Part shown: positions 1 to 10,117 of the stretch, one piece after another
How the letters are laid out: each line of letters begins with the position of its first letter
Numbering within the stretch: position 1 is the stretch's first letter
Assembly (NCBI GenBank): GCA_004151065.3
Contig: NWUY0300004017.1
Location: forward strand, 100,628-124,720
DNA: 24,093 bases
Direction of reading: 5' to 3'
DNA from: Larix sibirica
Taxonomy: Eukaryota; Streptophyta; Pinopsida; Pinales; Pinaceae
Made by a program: the position numbers and the translations under genes
Notes under the pieces: model-generated
Databases searched by the model: none
What the model saw: the letters and a program-made list of their open reading frames with translations, nothing else
Told to the model about the DNA's origin: nothing

Positions 1-1890
1 GGAAACTAGTAGATTGGTGGAATTTTCCCTTCTTGAGATTTATTTGAATGGGGACATTACAGGGAAACCACTCAGTTATAAACCAATAATTACTAATGAG
101 ATGTCATATTTTGAGTGCACGGTAACCTATCAATGATGGAAATAGGCCCCAGGTTCTATTAATCTAGGTCAATCTCTCAAAGCAATGAGTTGAAGTCAAT
201 GAGAGAAGAACCATCAACAAGAAATTCATGGGAACCTTTCCATACTAGAACAAGTAAACACTAGATATGATTGTACTAAGAACAACTTGACCATATGGAA
301 GGTCGACATGTAAAGTCAAGGAATCTAAGGAATAGTCAATTCAAGTTTAAAATTTCTTTGAAAAAAAAGTATGACACATTTTGTGACTTGAGCAGCAATT
401 GAGACACATGGATAGAACAATGATATAAAATCAACAATGTAGGAGTCAATGTATATTGATACATAATGATTGGATGAGTAACCAATTGGAGGAGTTCTAG
501 AATTAAATCATGGTTTATCTCTCAAGGCCAATACTAAAACCCAATTTGTGAAGATAGGCATGACACGAGTGCTTTGTTCAAATGCACCATAACTTTGTTG
601 CTCAAAACACACATATGGCATCTAACTTATTCCCCCCCACTCTCTTTTTTTTAAATATTTGATTTATTTTTTTCTTTTTCATATTAAAAATCCTGAAAAA
701 GAATAAAAGAATGCTATATTACAATGAGGAGGTGAGAGTTGCATGGCATGCAACTACATTCTAAACCCACAAAACATACCTATGCAAAAAACACAAAAAA
801 GAATGTGTAGGATGTGGAAACTCATAAGGCATGTCTCCTCCAGTAATGGTCTTGAGCAATGGCTACAGTAAGTATAAAGGATAGTAACGAAAGAGAATGC
901 ATAAGCGATAATAAACAAATGGTGAACAAAGATGGGCATTAAAATCGATAGTGCAAGCAGTGGCATGTGATACAACAACACAATTGAAACAAAAGGTTTT
1001 GGGATCCCCTATAAGGAATGTCCAGAAAAAGATTAAGAGGAAGTCATGTAGCTTCAACACATAGTCAAGGTAGGGCTAAAAGGGACTCCTAAGGTAAGTG
1101 GAAAAATTTGGCATGAGCACCAAGTGAATAACTAGGGTTCTACCTAGGGTACCCATGTTTGGTAGGATTTATCACACAAATTACGATGTTTTAATAATGG
1201 AGGGTTAATGTCACAATTTGGTGAGGGTGGATCCTAAGGAAAATAAGGTAACACTAGATTATAATGCATGTGAAACGGTGGAATGGACCTATGTTACATG
1301 ACACTTGAAATATAAATACCTCAGGTTCCATATAAAATAACAATGTCAAACAACTTATCCATACTTCACCATCTTACAGTAAGAGCAAAGTGATACTACA
1401 ACAAATATTATTAGTAAAAAATCCACAAAAAATAATATTCAAAATTTTTCAAGGCACTTTTAGCAATTTATTTGGACCAAAAAAGGGTTAAAAGTGAAAA
1501 GTTGAAAATCGAATTACTTTTTACTCCAAAAAATTACCAAAATTACCATTTTACCTCAATATTTCAAACTGACATTGTGAGAGATTCAATGATCAGAATT
1601 TGGATCTATCTTCCCTCATTCCATTCAGATTTTGAATTCCTATTTTTGGTCGATTTTATCCACGGGAAAAACCTTTAAAAAATCCTTTTGTTTGCATCCA
1701 CGAGTTGTACTTTCATAGGTCACATATTTTTTGTACTATCTGTTACTATGTAGTTTAGCAACTTCCCATTTCTTTCCCTATACACACATGTTAAGAGTGG
1801 TGGGTGCATATACCCATGGGATTTATGCAACAAAATTAAAATCTCTAAAACAAGAACTGATGCTTCAAAATTTAATTTGTAGGACATCAT
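1..1890. other. AT-rich stretch without a recognisable gene
   Basis: I see no gene here. One plus-strand frame is open from about base 2 to 110 and resumes between scattered stops, so an old coding remnant is possible, but I recognise no family. A pyrimidine-rich tract lies around 630-690. Short minus-strand open frames at 754-1060 are hydrophobic and look like chance frames. The stretch just before 1890 ends in a T-rich run followed by a TAG, which could be an acceptor-like site for the pseudogene that follows; this is only a suggestion. Confidence 0.5.
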
Positions 1891-1891
1891 C

Positions 1892-2745
1892 ATGGCTATC
1901 CAATAGATGGAAAGAGAACATGAAATGATTGATTGGCTTGTTATGGATGACCAAGAATTGATAAATGCACGCTGATCTTGTGGGTTGTTGAATTTTTTTT
2001 AGTGTGAAAATATGTGAGCACAACCACATGAACTTCTTAACCTACTCATCCAATACTGGGAACTAGATCAAGAATCTTTTGTATTTGATGAAGAAATTCT
2101 CACAATATATTTGGATGACATATGATTTGTCACTGGATTTTCTGGTCGAGGAGAGATGGTGAACTTCAAGGGAGAAGCATGTAGAGGCCTTATAGTGAAA
2201 GAATACATAGATCTTCATATTTGAGTGTGGATGTAGAGAAGGTTGGAACCCAAGTTTTGGTGAAGAAGGTTGTCAAATATTGGTCTCAGAATTGTACTCT
2301 TGACCATTGTGAGGATTATTGGAACACCATCACCACACTTAGCCTCCCATGTCAACATGTATTATGCAGTTGAGTGTTTGAAGCCGGTAATATTTGATTG
2401 GTTTGAAAATTTGTTGAGTAATGTAAAATCATAGTTGACGAGGTGCATGATGGATGGAGTGAAGAACTTTAATTATGGGTATCTTTTGGGATCATTTTCA
2501 TGGATAAAGTACATGTTATGTGACCTCACACTATTGTGCCCCCACACAATCTCTGGGAGCCTTGCATGAGTTTATGGGGGGACATGATGTGAAGGCTTGG
2601 AGGGGGACACATTTTCAATATGTTCAATGGTGAATTCTTTGATTGGTGGTGGGGACAAGTGATCATGATAGATGGTTATCCAATTAGTTCATGGATTATC
2701 ACAATGACCCTAATTTACCACTTCCTCTAGATGCACGCTGGGGTG
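1892..2745 (+). pseudogene. Degenerate plant-mobile-domain-like gene
   Basis: One plus-strand frame beginning at ATG 1892 stays readable for about 110 codons through several in-frame stops. It contains MDDQELINAR, then LLNLLIQYWELDQESFVF, then LDDI, a stop, and FVTGFSGRGEMV. The last block resembles the plant mobile domain pattern in which a T/L-x-D-V/I helix is followed by LTGL-x-x-x-G-x-x-V. After a frame change near 2240 come LASHVNMYYAVECLKPVIFD and, further on, a W-rich stretch (FDWWWGQV) at about 2636-2660. These proteins are widespread in plants, partly as transposon-associated copies, and some family members act in gene silencing. At least six stops or frameshifts make this copy non-functional. 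The family assignment rests on remembered sequence patterns, so it is moderate. Confidence 0.42.
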
Positions 2746-3635
2746 ACATACTTAAACACTTTTTGAATTTTTTTTTTATTTGATTTTTAGAGACCTTATA
2801 TAATTTTTGTGTGTGAATTTTATAAAAAAAATGATCTAATGATGCAAAAATAGGCCTGGTTCAACCTGTAGGACCACAACAATGGAGAAGTATTAGAGAG
2901 GATTAGGAAGAAGAAGACAGGGCTACAAGAGTTCTTTGGTACCTCTAGAGGAACCTAAATTTGATGACCATTATGGTTCCCATGGCTCAGATAGAGGATC
3001 TACCAAGTTCCTACAAAGGCAAGTTGTAGGAGTTCCTTATCCTTGGGTTCGTCTCTTATGGCAAGTGGGCTCTCTTATAGTTGTTACCAAGATGTGTATG
3101 CCAAGCCATAGTCATTTGAAGTATTTTGTAGTTAAAGGATTGAGGGTCCAATTTTGTATATGGATTTTGTACTCAAAGGCTTGAGTGCCCCATTTTGTAT
3201 ATGATTCACATATTTTTGGTTTTTGAACTCGATGTAAAAATCCTACGGTTATTACTAAAAAATAACTTTTGGTCACTTTTATGTACAAACATGTTTGCTC
3301 TCTTATTATTTAGAATTGCTTGATTATTCATGTGAAAAGTGCCAATTTAATAAATCATATCTAATGCATCAAATATAAAATTGAAACTTCTCATAACATG
3401 AATGTATGAAATGAATTCAAGATTTCATTCAAGAAGTTGCAACCATAAAACAAGTCTTATGAGGATAGGATTGCAGAAACGGTATATGTGATTAAGCTAT
3501 GACACTTCCAACTAAGAGTCCAAGTAGTCCATCAAACTTTGGATTCTATTTGATATGGATTCCAACAAGAGTTTGATTAATGCACTGTATTCAAGAATGT
3601 TATTAGTTGTCGAATGTTGTTAGGAAAATAGTCCT
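2746..3635. other. Downstream flank of the pseudogene, mostly unrecognised
   Basis: This begins with a T-rich run (2766-2790) that could be intron-like. A plus-strand open frame at 2936-3184 of 82 codons (starting MVPLEEPKFDDHYGSHGSDR) has a polar G/S/D-rich start and may be the 3' part of the same broken gene, but I cannot confirm it. Beyond 3190 I see nothing coding. Confidence 0.35.
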
Positions 3636-4100
3636 ATGACTAGGGCTGAGATCACCAACATACTAGGGTTGGAAAACAGACTTCTAGGGTTCTGCAACAA
3701 GCAAAATAAACCAAGAGTTTGGAAATTAAGAGGGCATGTACCTTACTTCTGAAGGTTGATCCTAGCCTTCTCCTTGAATCCTTGATATTCAATCTTGATT
3801 TTCATCCAAAGAGCCTGCAAAACCCACTCAAAAAACCTTCCTCAAACACATTTGGATACAAATAAATAATTGACATTAGCAAATAGAGCATAAAAAGATA
3901 ATCTCATGAACATCAACAACTAACCAAATATGATAGAAGCATAAACACAACTGTTCGTAAAGGGAAAGATGTCTATTCTTTCATTAATGAATGAATCAAG
4001 TACAAAGTTACCTTCCTTCTAGTTAAGAACCTCATGAAACATTTGATTCAGGATCTCATGCTTCTCTTCTCCAAGAATCCCAACCTCAGTTCAGATGTAT
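3636..4100 (+). repeat. Dispersed repeat, copy 1
   Basis: Ordered blocks here recur in the same orientation at the right edge of the window (23748-24093). They are GACTAGGG followed by ATCACCAACATACT, then a TGTACCTT block followed about 18 bases later by GGTTGATCCTAGCCTT (GGCTGGTCCTAGCTTT in copy 2), then AAACCTTCCTCAAACA. Block order and approximate spacing are conserved although intervening bases differ, so this is homology rather than chance. It could be an LTR or untranslated part of a retroelement; no coding frame is visible. Confidence 0.55.
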
Positions 4101-4839
4101 TAAGGTTTGGTAGAAGCTAGGGAATAAATGGTGGGGAAGGGGAGTGATAATTTCTCCAACATAAAATTACTTGGGCTAAGAGTCCTCTTTATGGCCACTA
4201 TCCGTTTCTTTTATAGTAGAAGGATATGGTTGGATCAAGGAGGGAGCAGTTGTAGCCAAGGAGGAGGTTTCCAAAACCACCCAAATTGCCCCAAATTTGA
4301 TATTTTTTTATAGTGTTTGGAAATTTTTAAAGGCACGCTAGTGAGATAAGGGGAAATGTGTGCACCACATGCGGGTGATCCATATGCAACATGCGCATGG
4401 GTGAAAATAGGCTAAAAATGCCATTTTGAGGACTTTTAAGGGGGTGTTTTGGTCTCCAAATATGGTCAGAATCTCCCTAGCTGTTGGATAATCAATGGAT
4501 AAGTTAAGGCCACCTCACTGAGCACAAAATTATGTATCTTCCATCCATAGTTTCCTTTTTTGTGACCAACAGTATCTTCATGAAGAGTCGTCATGAGAGC
4601 ATGAACATGCAAGTGTCGTCACGGACGGAGAAGTGCCAATTTTGGCTATAACAGATGCCCCCTAATGTATGAGGTCAGAAGGGAACATGATGGCCGAAAT
4701 ACATTATAAACACAATATATTGTGATGTGGAGTCAACGAAACTGGAGGGTCCAAGAATCTTAGTCTCAACAAAGTACATGAAACATAAAAAGGTGTCTGA
4801 AAATCTCATTCCTGGGATAGATATATCCCATGTTCAAGA
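4101..4839. other. Unannotated stretch
   Basis: No coding region is recognised. A 61-codon open frame at 4128-4313 has no recognisable motif. Short reiterated words (ACCACATGCGGGTG and ATGCGCATGGGTG, about 4360-4400) lie within a locally GC-richer patch. The region may continue the dispersed repeat at 3636, but the second copy leaves the window before this can be compared. Confidence 0.35.
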
Positions 4840-5025
4840 TGATCACCAGAAAGATACAGTGTGGATCCAACATATATATGTAACAGATGTAACTATCATG
4901 GCCACAAGAAATACAGAGTGGATCCATATGATATATATAAATGGTTCATGGCCATAAATGAACAAAGTGGATCCATGCCCAATAACTGATCATAGCCACA
5001 AACGATGCAAGGTGGATCTATGCTA
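4840..5025 (+). repeat. Degenerate short tandem array (about four units of 45-57 bp)
   Basis: The word GTGGATCCA occurs at 4861, 4918 and 4967, and as GTGGATCTA at 5012. Each is preceded by a variant of ATCATGGCCACAA followed by an A/G-rich spacer. Unit lengths are therefore about 57, 49 and 45 bp. The array sits directly upstream of the gypsy-like protease fragment. One translation gives repeated VDPC and H-K-R-C words, so it may have been a repeat inside a gag-like coding region, but stops interrupt all frames. Confidence 0.6.
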
Positions 5026-5026
5026 A

Positions 5027-5335
5027 ACTGGATATCATAACCCAGCATGTGACAATTTCCTATTACATGTCCATGGATGTATTCAACAAGAGAAGGTCAT
5101 TGTTTCTATAGACCTAAGTAGCAAAAATAATTTCATAAATGTTAGTGTGGCTAAAATATTGCAAATTCAAGCAAAGCATATTCAAAGCACACATGTTGAG
5201 GGTGAAAATGTTCAAATTTTTAAAGATTTGAAGATTACCATGGATAAATATGTGTTGCATTCATATTTTTATGCTATAGATATGAATGATGTGGACATTT
5301 TTTGGGATACCCTTGGATGGACTCTATTGGTACAA
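5027..5335 (+). pseudogene. Ty3/gypsy-like aspartic protease fragment
   Basis: An uninterrupted plus-strand frame of about 100 codons runs into the LINE A junction. It reads HGCIQQEKVIVSIDLSSKNN, then FINVSLAKIL-like residues, then later FKDLKITMDKYVLHS and FYAIDMNDVDI. This follows the order of a retroviral-type aspartic protease: an active-site ID(T/S)G(A/S) with HNFI after it, a K-V/I-T-M strand, then F-Y-V-x-D and a DVVLG-x-x-W flap-distal motif. The catalytic Asp is present but the following T-G is L-S, so it would not be active. The last motif is distorted to DIFWDTLGW. No RT or integrase follows, because the frame is cut by the LINE poly(A) at 5336. Confidence 0.55.
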
Positions 5336-5348
5336 TTTTTTTTTTTTT
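5336..5348 (-). other. Poly(A) tail marking the 3' end of LINE A
   Basis: Thirteen T on the plus strand equal a poly(A) run on the minus strand. It directly follows AAGCTTCTTACTTAC, a sequence type usual just before the tail of plant L1 copies. It interrupts the gypsy-like protease frame and so fixes the insertion edge. Confidence 0.8.
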
Positions 5349-5368
5349 GTAAGTAAGAAGCTTTTATA

Positions 5369-5710
5369 TTATATCAAAGAGGAATTATCATAGGAACAAG
5401 CTGTCCGAGGCAGATACTTGCTCGTCAAAACCAACCATCGAGCGAATAACTTAAGGACCCAAGCATCCTTAACGGTTCGGTGAACAAGAAGCACGAAAGC
5501 AAATGCGATGCTTCTATATGAGTGACCAGTCCTATCCTCAAAAACTTTGTGACAACAAAATTCACTACCTACCCAGAAAGTAGCTAAACCAGAGATATTC
5601 TTAACATAGGCACGTAGGCCCGAAAACAAAAAAACACCGCATATTGCTACTACACCCAAGAGGCAAGAAATACAGAAGATAACATATAACCAGCTTAACA
5701 ACCGACCCAT
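5369..5710 (-). CDS. Open frame of 113 codons in the LINE A 3' region
   Basis: The predicted product is hydrophobic at its start (LLSWLYVIFCISCLLGVVAI, then CGVFLF), resembling one membrane span or simply translation of a T-rich 3' untranslated region, and is more polar afterwards. It ends about 20 bases before the poly(A). I recognise no domain. It lies downstream of two other minus-strand frames (5755-5982 and 5979-6440). The likelier reading is untranslated LINE sequence that happens to be open; a real third coding region is possible. Confidence 0.25.
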   Translation of the reverse strand: MGRLLSWLYVIFCISCLLGVVAICGVFLFSGLRAYVKNISGLATFWVGSEFCCHKVFEDRTGHSYRSIAFAFVLLVHRTVKDAWVLKLFARWLVLTSKYLPRTACSYDNSSLI

Positions 5711-5754
5711 CCTGAAAACAAAGATTTGGAAAAAAACAGACCCCTAACCAAGCG

Positions 5755-5982
5755 TCAACGGATAATGTAAGGAACTTCAGGAGAGTTCCTCGGATGGGAA
5801 AAGCTAGAAGACGACGAAGGACAAGGGGGAGGCCGTAGCTCCTTAGCTTGCAGCAAAAAATCCAGCTTCCAATTCATCGCACAAGACTCCTCCAAATTCC
5901 TATGCGTCATCAGTTGCGTTGCTGACTCATCTCTGAGAGTTTGACGGTCACAAATGGAATAACCCATAAGGTTTTTCATCAT
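5755..5982 (-). CDS. Open frame of 75 codons in the LINE A 3' region
   Basis: It starts MMKNLMGYS and its ATG overlaps the stop codon of the upstream 153-codon frame as ATGA, so the two may be one frame split by a single-base change. The centre is polar (DRQTLRDESATQLMTHRNLE) and the end has a serine run (PCPSSSSSFSHP). No domain is recognised. It is either the C-terminal part of a decayed third LINE coding region or chance. Confidence 0.3.
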   Translation of the reverse strand: MMKNLMGYSICDRQTLRDESATQLMTHRNLEESCAMNWKLDFLLQAKELRPPPCPSSSSSFSHPRNSPEVPYIIR

Positions 5983-6692
5983 CCATTAAAGGGAAACGAT
6001 GCGCTCGTATAAGCTAAGTCGTCCAGTCGTGTTGCCAGGATCCATAATACACTTCTCCAGCTGCTTGCGCTCCCTAGCAGTGTCTCCCTACTTAACCTCA
6101 TCCACCATTGATGCTCATAATCACAAATATCTCTCTGAATCTCCCCAGGAACATTAAGAGCAAAATCATTAGCCTCTCGATGAGCACTCTGACATGCTCG
6201 AGATAAGCCACCCCCCGGTTCCCCCGATGAATCCCCATGGTTTCGCTTCTTATTGCAGCTGGTATCTACATCAACCTCCACTTGGCAATTGGTATCCCCC
6301 AGTTCCTCCATCTTCTTACCAGAGTTTGGCTCCATAACTAAACAAACAAACATCACTTGAATGCATGTAGAGGAATAGCGATGATGATCCCGGGAGTCAC
6401 CCTGTTCCTCCATATAAACACGTTTGCCACCTCCATTCATGATGAACCTGGTACCGTCGATTAACTAAAGGAGGTACAGCGAGTGACGCTCGCATTGACG
6501 AGCACTAACTACTCTTAAATTACATTCCATCATTCTCCCACCCAAATTATTCCTATCGACCTTGGAGAAGACAACACCAGATCCATTAAGAAGAATGAAA
6601 AGACAAATCCAACCCCGGCTCTTAAAGAACGACATGAAGCACTGAAGGAAACGAGGGTTACGTGTACCAAAACATTTCTGCCTGGTGTCACC
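5979..6692 (-). pseudogene. Possible extra LINE coding region downstream of RNase H, one internal stop
   Basis: One minus-strand frame is open from 6692 to 6468, has a single TAG at 6465-6467, then is open to the stop at 5979: about 238 codons with one interruption. An ATG at 6635 begins MSFFKSRGWICLFILLNGSG and a second at 6440 begins MNGGGKRVYMEEQGDSRDHH. The second part has a basic patch (NKKRNHG) and acidic stretches, and no hydrophobic span. I recognise no family. It starts about 40 bases after the RNase H stop codon in the same strand direction. Most plant L1 copies have a shorter 3' untranslated region, so this may be an additional coding region or a fragment captured by the LINE. It may also be chance in moderately GC-rich DNA. 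Confidence 0.35.
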
Positions 6693-6729
6693 TCACATGT
6701 TCAGCACAAAAAATCATCATGTCAACATC

Positions 6730-7521
6730 CTAGTTAGCCCTGCAGCTGTCCTGAACAGCCAAGTCTTTCAGAGCCTCCCATGTATTAGCAGTGGTTGTCA
6801 TGTGAACACTCGTCCCAAAGTTGGCCAGCACGTCAGCTAATTTATTGCCACTGCGCTTCATATGGGAGAACGAAAGCGCCATACCTTGAGAAAGTACTGA
6901 AGACAAATCATCCAATTTGCTTTCCAGATGCCAGGACGATGCCACCTTGGAGCTAGATTTGCCACGATGTATTTCAGTGGCCATTTGAAGGATGATCTGG
7001 GAGTCTCGCTCCACAATTAGAGGGGTCCAAGAGTTTTGACGAGCCAGTCGAATACCCTGGAGCAACCCTTCCAGTTCCGCAGCATTATTAGATTCAATTC
7101 CCAAAAAGCCAGCTGTAAAACCCACCATAGAGCCTTCAGAGTCATGAAAGACACAGCCATACCCGGTTGGGCTGAGATTTCCCTTAGAGGCACCATCAAA
7201 GTTCATTTTTAAGAAACCGACTGGGGGAGGGGACCAAATTACCGGGCTCACCACCGTCTGAGGAGATCGGATAAGTTTCTCGCAGAAGGGGAGAGGACCC
7301 AAAATACCCCAGTCTCGAAGAATTTTGGTCTCAGTTTCATTAGTCTCCCAATCCGCATTCTCCCAATGTTGAAGCTTGATGGTCTCCATGATCTTATTTT
7401 GCATGGAATTCCAAGTTTTATCAGAGTCATTTACTTTGTCCCTAAAGACTCTAGAGTTTCGCTCCATCCAAATTTTCCGCAGAAGGAAGTACAGAAAAAC
7501 TTGCCACAGTCGATTTACCAC
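6730..7521 (-). pseudogene. LINE A ORF2, RNase H domain (open segment)
   Basis: The 263-codon open segment forms the C-terminus of ORF2. An N-terminal helix region with RKIWMERNSRVF precedes the RNase H fold from about residue 100. The four acidic catalytic residues expected for RNase HI-type domains are all visible: Asp in MNFDGASKGN (codon 7195-7197), Glu in NNAAELEGL (7075-7077), Asp in VERDSQII (7003-7005) and Asp in KLADVLANFG (6832-6834). This domain removes the RNA strand from the RNA/DNA hybrid made during reverse transcription. Its quartet is intact although the element as a whole is dead. It joins the zf-RVT segment at 7522 after a stop. Confidence 0.88.
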
Positions 7522-8345
7522 TCAGCTCTGGTATGGGTCCTTAGACCAGTTTGTGATGGATAACACTAGGTCATTTTGTCTTCTATCCATGCGCCTGAAG
7601 ATAGTGGCTCCACGGTCCCACAGCCCCAACGCAAACGAACACAAATCAAGGAGATGCGGCATGGTTTCGTCTGCCCTGTTGCACATAACACACAGGTATG
7701 GACCCAAAAACCCCCTTCTCTGCAAATTTTCCCTGGTGAGAATACGTTTTTTCAATGTTTTCCAGATAAAGATTGATATTTTAGGCCAAATTTTAGCATA
7801 CCATAGTTCTTTCCATTTAGGAATGGGGTCTAGATGGTTGAAGCTCATCCTGATATCATAGGCTTCTTTAATGGTGAAACACCCTCTCGGTTTATGACCC
7901 CAGCAAAGCCTATCTTCCCCAATTTTCTTTTTTATTCTTCGGTTGTTCAGAGCCTCCTCAACCTAGTTAACCTCTTCCTCCAAACCAATAGGATTCCACC
8001 AATTATGATCACGCTATACCCTGAAATCTTGTTCAGGAGAGTTTGCATCCCACAAGTCCCTTACCCTGACAATGTTGCTATTAATGCAACCTTGAATAAC
8101 ATGAGGAGTATCGATGGAGTTAGCGATTGGGGGTAATTGTTGTCACGAGTTGACCCAGGCTAAATCCCGGCTGCCATCACGAACCTCCCAAAAACTGTGT
8201 TCTTGGACCAAGCTCCTCCCTTGGGATGCCGATTTCCATATCTGAGACCCTAGGATTGTTTCTGAGAAACGAACTAGATCCTCTTTTCCCCATCCTACTG
8301 TATATTTGGAGTGCCAAAGTCTATCCCATGGTTCCTCCCTGTGGG
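7522..8345 (-). pseudogene. LINE A ORF2, thumb/connection and zf-RVT region, broken
   Basis: The segment from 7848 to 7522 reads KWKELWYAKIWPKISIFIWK, then ILTRENLQRRGFLGPYLCVM, then CNRADETMPHLLDLC with FALGLW. This W-x-x-I-W-x-x-x-x-P-K-I start and C-x-x-C ... H-x-x-x-x-C pattern is the zf-RVT zinc-binding region found after the RT in plant LINEs. Between 8345 and 7849 the frame continues with changes: WDRLWHSKYTVGWGKEDLV, then KPRGCFTIKEAYDIRMS. At least two frame changes and one stop break it. It links the RT to RNase H. Confidence 0.75.
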
Positions 8346-9638
8346 TTACCCACCTCCACCAAGTCTTTGCTCTAGAGACGATGTTAACCTGCTCTGGGTC
8401 CGAATATTGAGGCTACCTTGATTCTTTGGAGAGCATAGCTCTTCCCATTTGACCAAATCCCATTTCCTGTTGTCTCCAAGTCCACTCCAAAGAAAGTGCC
8501 GCTGAATTTTCTGAAGCTCTTTAAGAATAGCTTTGGGTGCTAACATAGCCGAGAAAAGATAAGTAGGCATCGCCTGAAGGACAACTTTGAGGAGAACTAA
8601 GTGGCTGGAAACATTCAGGGGGCGGAAGGTCCAGTTTGAAAGATGTTTCCTCATTCTGTACACTAATTCCTGCCATGACTGTTGCCGGACCTGGGAGTCC
8701 ATAAGAGGATCCCCTAGATATTTGGACGGAAGGGAGCTTTCCGAAAAACCCAATATCCTGCAGATGTTTCTTCTGGTGATTTTGGGAGTATTGAAGAAGA
8801 AAACCTGAGATTTCTTACCATTAACTTCAAGACAAGAGGCCTTCCCAAAGTTGTCGAGACCAAGGCGAATGGCCCTCGCCTCCTGGACAGAGGGATGAAC
8901 CATGAGCATGGTGTCATCCACAACTTGGTGGTGAGTTTGACAGTCTGCTCTGGGGTGAATGACTAGACCCTGGAGCTCATGATTTCCCTGCATAGCTTTG
9001 ATAGTTCTTCCCAGTCCTTCTTCCATAATAACAAAAATAAAAGGGGACAGGGGGTCCCCTTGACAAATCCCTCTGGAGGGTTTTAAGAGACCCGTAGGGA
9101 CACCATTAAGAAGAATGGAGGAGAATGAGGAGGAAACCAAATTCATAATCCATCTAATCCACCATTCAAAAAAACCAAAAGCATGCAACATTTCTTTCAT
9201 AAATTGCCAGTTTAATTTATCATAAGCCTTGGCTATGTCTAGCTTTAGCATCATTCCTAGGATTTTTTCTTTTTTGAGAGAGTGCACGACCTCTTGAACC
9301 AGGATAATACCATCCATAATCTTCCTATCTTCCACAAACCCAGATTGTTGAGGGGAAATGATGAAGGGCAAGATAGGTTTCGGGCGATTAGCAATAACTT
9401 TCGTGACAATTTTGTAGATCACATTGCAAAGGGAAATTGGTCTAAACTTGTCTGGGGTATCAGCACCACTAGTCTTGGGGATGAGATAAAGGAAGGTAGC
9501 GTTAAAAGATGGAAGGATTTTCCCATAGCATCTTGAGGACTCCACAATCTGCCACACCTCCACCTTCACCAGATCCAAAAAATAATGGAAGAAATTGGTA
9601 GTAAAACCATAAGGACCAGGGGATTTTCCATCTGCCAT
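8346..9638 (-). pseudogene. LINE A ORF2, reverse transcriptase domain (430-codon open segment)
   Basis: This is the best preserved part of LINE A. RT motifs appear in order: GPYGFTTNFFHYF (usually PDGF), LIPKTSGADTPDKFRPISLC, NVIYKIVTKVIANR, QQSGFVEDR, motif A LKLDIAKAYDKLNW with its catalytic Asp, SRGICQGDPLSPF (usually RQGDP), then the active-site pair as VVDDTML (usually F-A/V-D-D), and LGFSESSLPSKYLG. Both catalytic Asp residues of the DD pair are kept (about 8913-8918). PDG to PYG, RQGD to CQGD and F to V at the active site argue against activity. The frame ends at 8346 in a frameshift just before the zf-RVT region. Confidence 0.9.
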
Positions 9639-10116
9639 TTGAAGAATAGCTTCCTCAACTTATGTCATAGAGATAGGTTTTAGAATGAGGTCATTTTGTT
9701 CCTGGGTCACCAGGGACGGGATGTTGCGAGTTATTAACTCAATGTGTCTTCGTCTCTCCAGCACATTTTCAGTCATGATGTCCTGGAATAAATGATGCAA
9801 TTTGCTTTCAATCTCCTCCCTGGTCTCCAATCTGACCCCTTCCCCATTCTTGAGCTTAAGGATCCTATTTTGCTGACGATGCTGAATTGCAGATCGGTGG
9901 AAGAATTTTGTATTGCATTCACCATCCTGTAGCCAATTCACTCTCGCCTTCTGACGCCATAAGACGTGCATAAGACCTCCTCTAGTTTTTCCCATTCCAT
10001 AATCTTATTATGCACATAGGTTTCCTCCCTCTGCAACTCTGGGGTATAGCCCAAAAGCATTCCCATCTTTTGGATTTCCTCCCTTCGGGCCTCAAGGGCT
10101 TGTTTGTCCTCAAAGA
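9086..10116 (-). repeat. About 1 kb duplicated ORF2 segment, copy A
   Basis: Bases 9086-10116 align end to end with 10118-11089. Starts match (AGAGACCCGT at 9086 and at 10118) and ends match (CTCAAAGA ending at 10116 and at 11089). Copy A is 1,031 bases with one frameshift and one stop. It covers the linker and the N-terminal half of the RT up to the LLNGVPTGL block. Confidence 0.85.
9660..10116 (-). pseudogene. LINE A ORF2, linker between endonuclease and RT (retained copy)
   Basis: The frame 10116 to 9938 reads FEDKQALEARREEIQKMGML, then YVHNKIMEWEKLEEV. After one frameshift near 9960, LMHVLWRQKARVNWLQDGEC and NTKFFHRSAIQHRQQNRI follow. The WRQKARxNWLxxGDxNTKFFH type block is the conserved linker before the RT of plant LINEs. 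A single in-frame stop at 9660-9662 separates it from the RT (ISMT stop VEEA). It begins directly at the unresolved base 10117. Confidence 0.8.
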
Positions 10117-10117
10117 N
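10117..10117. other. Unresolved base (N) exactly between the two duplicate copies
   Basis: The single N separates the last base of copy A from the first base of copy B. Such a position is expected where two overlapping contigs or two divergent copies were joined. Two other lone N occur in the window, at 18699 and 19775. Confidence 0.9.

Noticed and set aside
754-1060. Two hydrophobic minus-strand open frames
   Set aside because: They overlap each other in different frames, are short and show only low-complexity composition.
1375-1420. CACTA-type terminal repeat (TACTACAACAAA)
   Set aside because: The word is imperfect, and I found no inverted partner or target-site duplication.
4840-5025. 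CRISPR-like array
   Set aside because: The repeats are degenerate, unevenly spaced and the spacers share sequence; the setting is a plant retroelement region.
7376-7861. 161-codon plus-strand open frame
   Set aside because: It lies antisense to the RNase H and zf-RVT parts of LINE A, which show conserved motifs; this frame shows none.
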